A stretch of DNA of 52,221 bases. Source: an uncultured Lachnospiraceae bacterium (GTDB lineage: Bacteria; Bacillota; Clostridia; Lachnospirales; Lachnospiraceae). How positions within the stretch are numbered: position 1 is the stretch's first letter; the number at the start of each line of letters is the position of its first letter. The stretch spans positions 1 through 52,221 of the forward strand of contig CAKSBI010000013.1 in assembly GCA_934437985.1 (NCBI GenBank), given 5' to 3'. Of this stretch, positions 43,521 to 51,940 are shown piece after piece. Position numbers and translations under genes: made by a program. Below the pieces are notes generated by a model. It did not search any database and had not been told where the DNA came from. It worked only from the letters and a program-made list of their open reading frames with translations.

Positions 43521-44383
43521 TGGGAGCAATATATAAGAAAGAATTAAAAGCTTATTTTTCATCGATGATTGGCTGTGTGTTTCTTGCAATCATATTGTTT
43601 ATTACGGGAATATATTTTTTCGTTGTGAACCTGCTTAATATGGTTGCAGATTTTTCATCAGTACTTAGTTCAATATCATTTCTTGTTATACTTATAATCC
43701 CGATTATTACTATGAGAATAATCGCAGAGGAAAACAGACAGAAGACAGATCAGCTTTTGCTGACTGCACCAATATCCATAACAAAAGTTGTTTTGGGAAA
43801 ATACCTTGCGCTTCTTACATTATTTGGAATTGATATTGCCGTGATGTGCGTATATCCGCTTATTATGTCGCTTTATGGTGATGCTGAGGTTGTCCGTTCA
43901 TACAGCTCTATTGCAGGCTTTTTCCTGATGGGCGCTGCTTATATTTCCATCGGATTATTTATCTCATCACTTACAGAAAGCCAGGTAATTGCAGCGGTTA
44001 TTTCATTTATCGTAATGATACTGACTTATATTATGACAAGTGTTACGAGTATCCTGCCAAATGATAACCTTTCCGTATGCATTATTATGGGAGTTATTGT
44101 ATTGCTGATCGGAGTTATTGCACATTTTATGATGCATAATTTTGTAGTAACTGCCGTTATTGTCGCAGCCGGTGAGGCTGCATGTGCACTTGTTTATTTC
44201 CTGAAACCATCACTTTATGACGGATTGATCGGTAGTATTGCCGGCTGGTTTTCGGTTGTAGACCGGTTCAAGAGCTTTTATTATGGAATTATGGATATAT
44301 CTGCCATGGTATATTATATCAGCGTTATATTCGTATTTTTGTTCCTTACTGTTATGAGAATCAAAAAGAAGAGATGGAGTTAA
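43520..44383 (+). CDS. ABC-2 permease (GldF-like)
   Basis: 287 residues, about six membrane segments with a RIIAEENRQKTDQLLLTAPIS motif after TM2, characteristic of GldF/NosY-type permeases. Overlaps the ATPase gene by one base. Confidence 0.88.
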   Translation: MGAIYKKELKAYFSSMIGCVFLAIILFITGIYFFVVNLLNMVADFSSVLSSISFLVILIIPIITMRIIAEENRQKTDQLLLTAPISITKVVLGKYLALLTLFGIDIAVMCVYPLIMSLYGDAEVVRSYSSIAGFFLMGAAYISIGLFISSLTESQVIAAVISFIVMILTYIMTSVTSILPNDNLSVCIIMGVIVLLIGVIAHFMMHNFVVTAVIVAAGEAACALVYFLKPSLYDGLIGSIAGWFSVVDRFKSFYYGIMDISAMVYYISVIFVFLFLTVMRIKKKRWS

Positions 44384-44404
44384 TATAGAAAGGAGTTGGC
44401 CAGG

Positions 44405-45847
44405 TTGGAAGATAATAAGAAAGTGAAAAGGTCTTTGGGCAGGAATTTTAAACAGGGTATGTATTATTCAATAGTAACTGTTTTTGTAATAGCAATGGTT
44501 ATTATAATCAATATGTTTGTGACAAAGATGGATATTAAGCTTGATTTTACAAAGCAGGATTTATATACGCTGACAGACGCAACGAAGGAATATGTATCAA
44601 CATTAGAGGATGATATTACAATATATTTTCTTGCAAAAGAAAATGATAAGTATGAGGTACTTCAGAACGTTATTAACCAATATGGTAAGCTTTCGCATAT
44701 ATCGGTTGTCTGGAAAGATCCTGAATTGTATCCGCAGTTTGCTGCGCAGTATACGGACAGCGAGGTTACGGGTAATGACGTTATAGTTGTTAATGAAACT
44801 AAGAAGACAAGTAAGTTTATTGCATTTAGTGATATGTACATTGAAGATTATTCAATGAATTATTCGACTTATAATTATGATTACAGTACAACACTTGATG
44901 CAGAGGGACAGATTACTTCAGCTATACAGTATGTTACAACCGGTGTACTGTCGAAGATATATACCATATCTGTTCATGGAGAGACTGCTATTGATGATGA
45001 GGTTGAGGAGCTTATCAAAAAAGGTAACTATGAGCTTGTAGAGTTTGATGCAAGGACAGAGACTGCGGTTCCTGATGATTGTGATGTCCTGTTAATTAAC
45101 GGACCTACAGCAGACATCAGTGAGGATGAGCTTAATATGTATAAGTCATATCTTGATAATGGCGGTAAGGCAATTTTTACAGTTGCATATACGACTAATG
45201 ATATGACTAATTATTATAAACTGATTGAGTATTATGGAGTAAATGTTGAGAATGCCATTGTATGTGAGCCTAAGCAGTTTATCATGAATTATCCGACATA
45301 TATTATGTCTACTTATGAGTCAGTTGATTCAGAAGGAATCTCGGCTGATTTTGAGCTTAATGATTTTGTAATTGCCCCGGTATCACTTCCGTTGACAATC
45401 CAGGATTCATCTGAATACAGAAGTACATTAACGGTTAATCCAATTGTAAGATCAACAGAGGATTCGTATGCAAAGGTTAATCCGGAATCAGAAGTGGTTG
45501 ATAAAGAGGATGGGGATCTTTCAGGTCCGTTTGATGTTGTTATACAGGCTTCAGATACTTATAAGGATAAGTCATCAAAGGTAGTTATCTGTTCAAGTCC
45601 GTTCATGTTTAAGAAAGACTGGATTGATTTTTATAATAATACTAATATTGACCTTCTTATAGACACAGTTGACTGGATGAGCGATAAGGAACAGTCAGTT
45701 ACTATCCCTAAGAGAAGCCTTGATTCGGTTCTTCTTAATGTAGATACAAAAGAGGCGACAATGTGGGGCGTCCTTGTAATATTTGTCCTGCCGGTTACAG
45801 TGCTTGGAATTGGAATCGTATTATGGATTCTCAGGAGGAGACATTAA
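44405..45847 (+). CDS. GldG-like ABC transporter auxiliary component
   Basis: 480 residues. TTG 44405 is preferred: AAAGGAG (44389-44395) is nine bases away, while TTG 44396 touches it. TM near residues 18-40, large extracellular domain (GldG-type: YTLTDATKEYVSTLEDDITIYFL, then a second Rossmann-like half), C-terminal TM. The function of GldG proteins outside gliding is unknown. Stop overlaps next start (TAATG). Confidence 0.85.
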   Translation: MEDNKKVKRSLGRNFKQGMYYSIVTVFVIAMVIIINMFVTKMDIKLDFTKQDLYTLTDATKEYVSTLEDDITIYFLAKENDKYEVLQNVINQYGKLSHISVVWKDPELYPQFAAQYTDSEVTGNDVIVVNETKKTSKFIAFSDMYIEDYSMNYSTYNYDYSTTLDAEGQITSAIQYVTTGVLSKIYTISVHGETAIDDEVEELIKKGNYELVEFDARTETAVPDDCDVLLINGPTADISEDELNMYKSYLDNGGKAIFTVAYTTNDMTNYYKLIEYYGVNVENAIVCEPKQFIMNYPTYIMSTYESVDSEGISADFELNDFVIAPVSLPLTIQDSSEYRSTLTVNPIVRSTEDSYAKVNPESEVVDKEDGDLSGPFDVVIQASDTYKDKSSKVVICSSPFMFKKDWIDFYNNTNIDLLIDTVDWMSDKEQSVTIPKRSLDSVLLNVDTKEATMWGVLVIFVLPVTVLGIGIVLWILRRRH

Positions 45848-47394
45848 TGAAGAAAAAGCAGATTATCACTATGGCACTTATGGCCGTACTTCTTATTGCC
45901 ATGGCAGCAGGCTATATGTTATTTAAAGGATACCAGGAGGATAAGCTTGCCATGGAAGAAGAGCAGGAAGAAAAGGAAGATACGATTCCTTTGTTTGAGA
46001 TGAATTCTGATGATATTAATGAGATTTCATACACATATAATGGTGAGACGACAGACATGGTATCAAAGGATGATATCTGGATAATGAAGGGTACAGACAG
46101 GCCGATGAACAGCGGTTATATCGACGATATAAAAAGTGCAATGTCATCTGTTGTTGCAATAAAGGTGATTACTGAGGATACATCAAATCCTGCAGAGTAC
46201 GGACTTGATGATGAGTCTGTTACGCTCAGCTACAGGGTCAGCTGTTCTGACGGAACTGCACATACATTGAAATTCGGTATTAAAGTCACAACTGAAGATT
46301 CAGCGTATTATGCGATGGTTGATGATGATAAAAAGATATATTCAATGTCAGCAAACTATTATGATATTTTGGAGTACTCCCTTGCAGAGATGACAGAGAT
46401 CGTAGATGAAGTAGGTATCAACTCTGATTATATTACAGAGGTTGATGTTAAGTCTAAAGACAATGGAGAGTTTTCAGCACGTTATTTTGGGGATAATGCT
46501 GACAATGGTTATTATACATGGGAGATAACCAGGCCATATAAAAATGTGCTTGCAGATACCGATAAGTGGAAGGCAATGCTTACCAAGTATGGTTCAATGG
46601 AATTAAAAAAATGTGTTGCATTTGGAACTGACGATTATTCAGAGTATGGTCTTGATGATCCGGAAGCAACAATCAGAATTAAGTATTACACCGTTACCGG
46701 TGTGGAGGAAGAGGATTCCGGTGATACGGATGACGCCTCGTCAGAGGATAGTTCGGCTTCGTCAACACCTGTGCCTGAGGAGCAGCGTGAATATGACGAA
46801 TTAACATTATATATAAGCGAACCCCAGACAGAAGGTGAAGAAACATTTTTCTACGTACGGCCTGAAGGCTCATCCAATGTATATACTATGGATTCTGATG
46901 CGCAGGGATTATATGCATTTACCCCGTTTGAAGTAGCTGATGTATGTATATACTCCAAGCTTATTGACCAGATTAAGGGATATGATGTTGAGTTTGGGGA
47001 TAAAAAGCTTGTAATTGAGCGCAGGGATGAAGAGCCGGAGGCAACGGCAGAACCGGGTTCTGTGCCAAAGAAAAAGGATACCATTAATGTATATTATGCG
47101 AATGGCAAAAAAGTTGAAGAGGATGATGCACTTAATCTGTATTCATTTGCATACCTTTTAACTTACTCCGGGGAAGCTGATAAGAATAAAGCTGATGATT
47201 CAGATATTCCGGCACTTACAATAACATATCATCCTGTAGAGGGTGAGGATGTAGTTGTAAAATATATGCCATATGATGGTGCAAACTTCTACCATGTAGA
47301 TAAGAATGGTATGAATTATTTCCTTACTGATAAGAGAGGAATAGATACACTTATTAAGAATTATGAGGAGTTTATTGAGAAAAACTCACTGTAG
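45847..47394 (+). CDS. DUF4340-domain membrane-anchored protein
   Basis: 515 residues from ATG 45847, with AGGAGGAG upstream in the gldG-like gene. One N-terminal TM (about 8-26), acidic linker, repeated DUF4340-like units (YGLDDESVTLSYR, YGLDDPEATIRIKYY), and a Ser/Asp-rich insertion at about 292-312. Frequently encoded with Gld-type ABC systems; role unknown. Confidence 0.82.
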   Translation: MKKKQIITMALMAVLLIAMAAGYMLFKGYQEDKLAMEEEQEEKEDTIPLFEMNSDDINEISYTYNGETTDMVSKDDIWIMKGTDRPMNSGYIDDIKSAMSSVVAIKVITEDTSNPAEYGLDDESVTLSYRVSCSDGTAHTLKFGIKVTTEDSAYYAMVDDDKKIYSMSANYYDILEYSLAEMTEIVDEVGINSDYITEVDVKSKDNGEFSARYFGDNADNGYYTWEITRPYKNVLADTDKWKAMLTKYGSMELKKCVAFGTDDYSEYGLDDPEATIRIKYYTVTGVEEEDSGDTDDASSEDSSASSTPVPEEQREYDELTLYISEPQTEGEETFFYVRPEGSSNVYTMDSDAQGLYAFTPFEVADVCIYSKLIDQIKGYDVEFGDKKLVIERRDEEPEATAEPGSVPKKKDTINVYYANGKKVEEDDALNLYSFAYLLTYSGEADKNKADDSDIPALTITYHPVEGEDVVVKYMPYDGANFYHVDKNGMNYFLTDKRGIDTLIKNYEEFIEKNSL

Positions 47395-47412
47395 AAAGAA
47401 GAGGGATGGTAT

Positions 47413-49095
47413 ATGCTGACATATCTTCATGTTAAGAACCTTGCTGTAGTTGAGGATGTAGAGGTTGAGTTTGGGGATGGACTTAATATTCTTACCGGTG
47501 AGACAGGTGTTGGCAAGTCTGTTATCATAGGTTCAATAAACATGGCTCTTGGTGCCAGGATGGGGCCGGATATGATACGTGCAGGTGAATCATACGCACT
47601 TGTAGAGATGGCTTTTACACCGGGGACGCAGGAATGGGAATTACTTAAGGAGTTTGATATAATTCCTGAAGATGGTCAGCTTATTATATCCAGAAAGCTT
47701 GTTAATGGGCGGAGTACATGCCGGGTTAATGGTGAGACTGTAACCGTAGGTGTTCTGAAAAAGATAGCAGGTATTCTTATTGATATCCACGGACAGCATG
47801 ATAACCAGTCACTGTTATATCCTGATAAACATCTGGATATAGTAGACAGATATGCAGGCAGCGAGGCCCGGTCAGTCAGGTCTGAGGTTGCGTGTCTGTA
47901 TAATGAATTTTGTAAAACAAAGCGTGAATATGAGAATATGTCAATATCAGGTGATGACAGGCAGCGTGAACTTGATTTTCTTGAGTATGAAATAAGTGAA
48001 ATTGAGAATGCTAATCTTGTGGAGGGCGAAGAGGAACGTCTTGAAGAAGAGTACAAAAGGTTAAGTAACTCAGAACGTATTCTTGGTTCGATGGGTAAGG
48101 TGTATGCCCTTACGGGAAATGATAATAACGCTGCGGCAGGTCTTATCGGAGAGGCAATGATGTATATTAATGAAGTTGCTTCACTTGATGATAAAATGAG
48201 CCAGTACCAGCGTGCGCTTACTGATATTGACAGCATTCTTGCAGACTTTAACAGAGATGTATCAGATTATGTGAATGATTATTCATTCGATGAAGAGGAA
48301 TACAGGCGTATTGAAGAGAGGCTTGATGCGGTGCGGCGTCTGTACGCTAAGTACGGTGGGACATATGAGCTTACTATGAAGCATTATGAGGAAATATGTG
48401 AGAAGCGTGACAGGTATATATATTATGAAACTAATATGTCTGCACTTAAAAGGCAGCTTGACACATCCGGGGAAAGGCTGGCTGCAGCTTCAGGACAGCT
48501 TTCAGATATCAGAAAAAAAGCCGTTGATTCATTAGTTGTGCTTATCAACAAAGCACTTGAAGAGCTTAATTTTCCGTCTGACTGTTTTGATATTGCTATG
48601 GAAGCAGATGGTGATTATTCTGCCAATGGAATGGATTACATTGAGTTTATGATATCTGCCAATCAGGGTGAACAGGCAAGACCTCTTGCAAAGGTAGCAT
48701 CAGGCGGTGAATTATCAAGGATAATGCTGGCAATTAAGTCTGTTCTTGCGGAATCTGACTCAATACATACCCTTGTATTTGATGAAATTGATACAGGAAT
48801 AAGTGGAAGAACCGCACAGAAGGTATCAGAGAAGCTTGCACAGATTTCAAAGACCCATCAGGTAATATGTATAACTCATCTCGCACAGATAGCTTCAATG
48901 GCAGATGATCATTTTATCATTGAGAAAACTGTAAATGAAGGACGTACAAGAACGGATATCAGGCTGCTTGAGGAGTCACAGATAACCGGAGAACTTGCAA
49001 GGATACTTGGCGGTGCTGTAATTACAGATGCAGTTCTTGACAGCGCATGTGAAATGAAACAACTTGCCATAAAATGGAAAGAAGAGAATCTTTAA
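47413..49095 (+). CDS. recN: DNA repair protein RecN
   Basis: 560 residues, normal length. SMC-like ATPase: Walker A GETGVGKS (about 30-37), long central coiled coil (about 160-365), signature LAKVASGGELSR, Walker B TLVFDEIDTGISG. It acts in double-strand-break repair. ATG 47413 follows AGAGGGA, only 18 bases after the DUF4340 gene, so transcription may be shared. In clostridia recN is followed by spoIVB, as here. No LexA box is seen directly in front. Confidence 0.96.
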   Translation: MLTYLHVKNLAVVEDVEVEFGDGLNILTGETGVGKSVIIGSINMALGARMGPDMIRAGESYALVEMAFTPGTQEWELLKEFDIIPEDGQLIISRKLVNGRSTCRVNGETVTVGVLKKIAGILIDIHGQHDNQSLLYPDKHLDIVDRYAGSEARSVRSEVACLYNEFCKTKREYENMSISGDDRQRELDFLEYEISEIENANLVEGEEERLEEEYKRLSNSERILGSMGKVYALTGNDNNAAAGLIGEAMMYINEVASLDDKMSQYQRALTDIDSILADFNRDVSDYVNDYSFDEEEYRRIEERLDAVRRLYAKYGGTYELTMKHYEEICEKRDRYIYYETNMSALKRQLDTSGERLAAASGQLSDIRKKAVDSLVVLINKALEELNFPSDCFDIAMEADGDYSANGMDYIEFMISANQGEQARPLAKVASGGELSRIMLAIKSVLAESDSIHTLVFDEIDTGISGRTAQKVSEKLAQISKTHQVICITHLAQIASMADDHFIIEKTVNEGRTRTDIRLLEESQITGELARILGGAVITDAVLDSACEMKQLAIKWKEENL

Positions 49096-49161
49096 TTTTA
49101 CTATTGGTATCTGACTTAACAGGTACAGATATTTATACGATGAATACATAATCACCTATAA

Positions 49162-49189
49162 GGGCATAATATTGAAGATTATTATGCCC
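49162..49189. promoter_or_regulatory. Hairpin directly upstream of the spoIVB ribosome binding site
   Basis: A perfect 10-bp stem, GGGCATAATA (49162-49171) with TATTATGCCC (49180-49189), 8-base loop, ending two bases before AAAGGTGAG. No T run, so a terminator is unlikely; it may affect translation or be a protein-binding palindrome. Confidence 0.45.
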
Positions 49190-49206
49190 GAAAGGTGAGA
49201 TGGTTC

Positions 49207-50487
49207 ATGGACCGACTTAAAATATATCGTCGAACACTGATTGTTGTTCTGATAATTAATCTTATATTTCTAGGATATTTTTATATCTATAGTATTACAT
49301 CAGAAATTCCCGATTCGATTAAGGTATACGTTGATGATGAAAATAAGCTGGATCTGGATGTTCCGGCCACAGCAGAGATTAACTGCCCAAAAGAGGTTAT
49401 TAATATCAGTAATGCGCGTAATGCAGATAATAAGAAAATACATTTTTCACTTATGGAGCCGTTTACGGTACAGTCAGATACTAAGGGCAGCTATGAGATG
49501 TCATTGAAGCTGTTTGGGTTGTTTGATGTCAAAAAGGTATCGCTTGATGTTATTGATTCAACTTACCTGTCACCATGTGGCAACGCTATTGGAATAAGGC
49601 TTGACACTAATGGGCTTCTTGTTCTTGGTACAGGTACTGTAGAAGGGATTGATGGTCTTGAATACGAACCGGCCAGTCAGATTATCCGTACAGGTGACTA
49701 CATTGTTGCGGTCGACGGTAAAGAAGTGGATTCAATAAAGAAGATGCAGCAGCTGCTGCAGAAGGTAAAAAAAGATGAAGTTGTCATAAAAATACGACGT
49801 AATGACGTTGAGAGCAGGATAAAGCTTCCGATAGTGAAATCAGAGGATGGCAGCAATATGCTTGGCGTGTGGGTGCGAGAGAATACGCAGGGCATAGGAA
49901 CGCTTACCTATATTGCAAAAGACAATACTTATGGGGCACTCGGGCATGGGGTGACAGATTCTGATACAGGTGTACTTATGACGCTTGGAGAGGGTAACAT
50001 ATACAATACTGAAATCCTGAAGATAATAAAAGGACAGAATGGTGCGCCCGGCGAACTAATGGGAATGATCCTTGAGACTTCAGCACAGCGTATAGGAAGT
50101 ATAGATAAGAATACAGAGCTTGGGATATACGGCAGGATCAGTGAGGATTGTGACACAGCGGAATTTGCCGGAAAGCCAATACCTGTGGCACTCCGCCAGG
50201 AGATAAAAAAAGGAAAGGCATCAATTATATGCCAGCTGGAAGACGAGATATCTGAATATGATGCGGAGATTATTGATATAGACCGTGGAAGCAATGATAA
50301 TAAAGGGCTTATTATTAAGATAACGGACAAAGAGCTGTTAGAGCGTACCGGAGGGATAATACAGGGAATGAGCGGCAGCCCGATCATTCAGGGAGGAAAG
50401 CTTATTGGCGCTGTTACACATGTATTCGTAAATGATCCGACAAGAGGGTATGGGATATTTATAGAAAACATGCTGGAGCAAAAATAA
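49207..50487 (+). CDS. spoIVB: SpoIVB serine peptidase (sporulation, sigma-K checkpoint)
   Basis: 426 residues from ATG 49207 (AAAGGTGAG seven bases upstream; GTG 49195 lies within that site). TM (about 9-29), PDZ domain (about 115-205, GTGTVEGI, RTGDYIVAVDG), and the S55 peptidase: H247 (GALGHGVTD) and a catalytic Ser in GMSGSP (389-391). SpoIVB cleaves SpoIVFA in the forespore-to-mother-cell signal. The gene appears intact, but spo0A, its usual downstream neighbour, is missing from the window and its 3' end is duplicated ~0.4 kb downstream. Confidence 0.95.
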   Translation: MDRLKIYRRTLIVVLIINLIFLGYFYIYSITSEIPDSIKVYVDDENKLDLDVPATAEINCPKEVINISNARNADNKKIHFSLMEPFTVQSDTKGSYEMSLKLFGLFDVKKVSLDVIDSTYLSPCGNAIGIRLDTNGLLVLGTGTVEGIDGLEYEPASQIIRTGDYIVAVDGKEVDSIKKMQQLLQKVKKDEVVIKIRRNDVESRIKLPIVKSEDGSNMLGVWVRENTQGIGTLTYIAKDNTYGALGHGVTDSDTGVLMTLGEGNIYNTEILKIIKGQNGAPGELMGMILETSAQRIGSIDKNTELGIYGRISEDCDTAEFAGKPIPVALRQEIKKGKASIICQLEDEISEYDAEIIDIDRGSNDNKGLIIKITDKELLERTGGIIQGMSGSPIIQGGKLIGAVTHVFVNDPTRGYGIFIENMLEQK

Positions 50488-50786
50488 GAGATAATTACAA
50501 ATGTAAAAATGGTTGGTAATGCGGATAAAGAAATTGCCTCCATTGACGAAAAATAAATTAAGGAAAAATTCCCTAAAAAAGAGTTCTTATGCATCAAATA
50601 GGATAGAGGAAAATCCACTTACGGAAGAACAGGCAGACTTATGTCCGGATATATACTTGAAATCCGGGTAAATTACTTTCTGCGTATGGTGGAACTGTAC
50701 TCAAAAAAAGTCTGTGAATTGTCAAAGGGAGTGGCAACGGATAATTTAGAAGAATAAAAAAGTGTTGCTCCTTACCTGACACATGA
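50488..50786. other. Gene-poor decayed stretch after spoIVB
   Basis: Only short frames exist here: 50 codons from ATG 50519 (basic, MRIKKLPPLTKNKLRK start, no good Shine-Dalgarno) and 38 codons from ATG 50641. Neither resembles a protein I know. Most likely degenerate coding DNA between the two spoIVB tails. Confidence 0.4.
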
Positions 50787-50906
50787 TTGAGCGGCAACCA
50801 GGTCATTCAGGGAGGAAAGCTTATTGGCACTGTAACGCATGTATTCGTAAATGATCCGACAAGAGGGTATAGGATATTTATAGAAAACATATATATGTTA
50901 TATTGA
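50787..50906 (+). pseudogene. Partial duplicate of the spoIVB 3' end
   Basis: Bases 50788-50890 align without gaps to 50369-50471 in spoIVB, with seven mismatches in 103 by eye (about 93% identity). The frame gives [20 protein letters not shown] and stops at 50904. The catalytic MSGSP has become LSGNQ. Only this C-terminal piece exists, so it is a remnant, not a second gene. Confidence 0.9.
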
Positions 50907-50975
50907 ACTCATCAGGTGGAATTGCTGCAATTATATTCTACAAATATGTATGGAAGAAAACTAACCATAATAATT

Positions 50976-51038
50976 GCAGGGTTTTTGACAAAATAAATCA
51001 TAAATCTTCAGATAATGTGTAGGGTTTTTGACTTTATA
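50976..51038. repeat. Two direct copies of a TGYAGGGTTTTTGAC sequence
   Basis: AGGGTTTTTGAC at 50978-50989 and 51021-51032 (43 bp apart), with flanking bases also similar. Each contains TTGAC(A/T), so they might be promoter parts or binding sites, or traces of a duplication. Confidence 0.5.
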
Positions 51039-51159
51039 ATTGTTGTATATATTGTAACATTGTTTTTTGAATAAGTTGTTTTATTACAAAATCAAGATCA
51101 TCAATGGGACTGGCTACATTGGCACTTGTTTTAGCCACAGCAATAGCTGGTTCCAACAT
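51034..51159 (-). CDS. Possible 41-residue peptide or gene fragment
   Basis: ATG 51159 on the minus strand, 41 codons (begins MLEPAIAVAKTSANVASP). The composition is protein-like and amphipathic, but the upstream AAAAGAAG is weak and stops precede it immediately. The adjacent MITE-like element starts 27 bases upstream, so it could be the tail of a gene broken by that insertion. Existence is doubtful. Confidence 0.2.
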   Translation of the reverse strand: MLEPAIAVAKTSANVASPIDDLDFVIKQLIQKTMLQYIQQL

Positions 51160-51185
51160 ACTTCTTTTATTTTCTTATCAGAGCC

Positions 51186-51349
51186 TAGTATAACGATTTT
51201 TAATTAACTGGACTTTATTACTTGTCTATTTTCGCGATTGTACTATCCTAAAAGCCTCAGCGTAGCCCGCTACGCCTGCGTTTTTAGAATAGCACACTCA
51301 CAAAAATATTCAGCGTAAAAAGTCCGGTTATTAAGAAATCGTTATACTA
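51186..51349. mobile_element. MITE-like palindromic element (~160 bp)
   Basis: The ends TAGTATAACGATTT (51186-51199) and AAATCGTTATACTA (51336-51349) are perfect 14-bp inverted repeats. The similarity continues inward with few changes (TTAATTAACTGGACTTT against its partner TTAATAACCGGACTTT). A second inverted pair lies around the centre at about 51240-51295 (GCGTAGC-CC-GCTACGC core). A TA dinucleotide flanks both ends, the target typical of IS630/Tc1-mariner-type elements. No coding capacity, so it would depend on a transposase elsewhere. Confidence 0.8.
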
Positions 51350-51775
51350 AGGTTTCAGAAAAACTGTTAAGAAAATAAGATGATTACTTTGGTCATTGTT
51401 GTCTCATGATTGTATGCAGGAGGATTTCGCGTAAAAAATATTTTTAAATGTATATTGTTATGCTTGGTATTACAGTTATTGAAGCATTAGTATTTTCTGA
51501 ACTGTGAGAGTATGCATGTATGCTTGTTATAATAATATCTTTTGTAATATTAAAGCTGATAGCATTAATAGAGAATGAGAATAAACTATTATTCGAGTTA
51601 TTCTATTATTCAGGCTATTCTATTAATAATGTATATCGTTCTATATATTAATAGTTTTACATTTTATTTTTCTATATGTTATTATGCTTAGCTTTCAGTT
51701 TGTCTGAAAAGAGCATAACAATAATAATAGCATAACATGAATTATAAAATAGTGATAAAGGGAGAGAACTAAAAT
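51350..51775. other. AT-rich intergenic region, no gene found
   Basis: No convincing coding frame. One hairpin at 51682-51718 (TTATGCT/AGCATAA with TTTCAG/CTGAAA inside). It probably holds the promoter for the secreted-peptide/protease pair, but none is clear enough to call. Confidence 0.4.
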
Positions 51776-51937
51776 ATGAGGAAATAAATTAAGAAAGCAT
51801 CTAAGGGAACAATGATGTTAGTGGTGGCAATGGCAGTTGCAGCGGCACCTGTTGCTTCAGAGTTTTGCAGTGGAATATTTTATGAGGAAAAGAAGCCTGA
51901 AGGAATAAGTAAGTTGAGTGAAAGAAAGGGGAAATAG
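51776..51937 (+). pseudogene. Short secreted peptide gene with a stop at codon 4
   Basis: ATG 51776 has a good site (GGGAGAG), but codon 4 is TAA. Read through, the 53-residue product would have a signal peptide (KKASKGTMMLVVAMAVAAAP) and a short charged tail (FYEEKKPEGISKL). One base change (AAA to TAA) explains the stop. An in-frame ATG at 51812 could restart translation but would lose the basic N-region. It ends four bases before the protease gene, so the two were probably an operon. Confidence 0.55.
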
Positions 51938-51940
51938 TAC

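Noticed and set aside
50519..50671. 50-codon basic ORF after spoIVB
   Set aside because: No ribosome binding site or family resemblance and it lies between duplicated spoIVB ends; treated as decayed DNA.
50488..51775. Spo0A remnant
   Set aside because: I looked in all frames for receiver-domain or C-terminal DNA-binding motifs of Spo0A and saw none.
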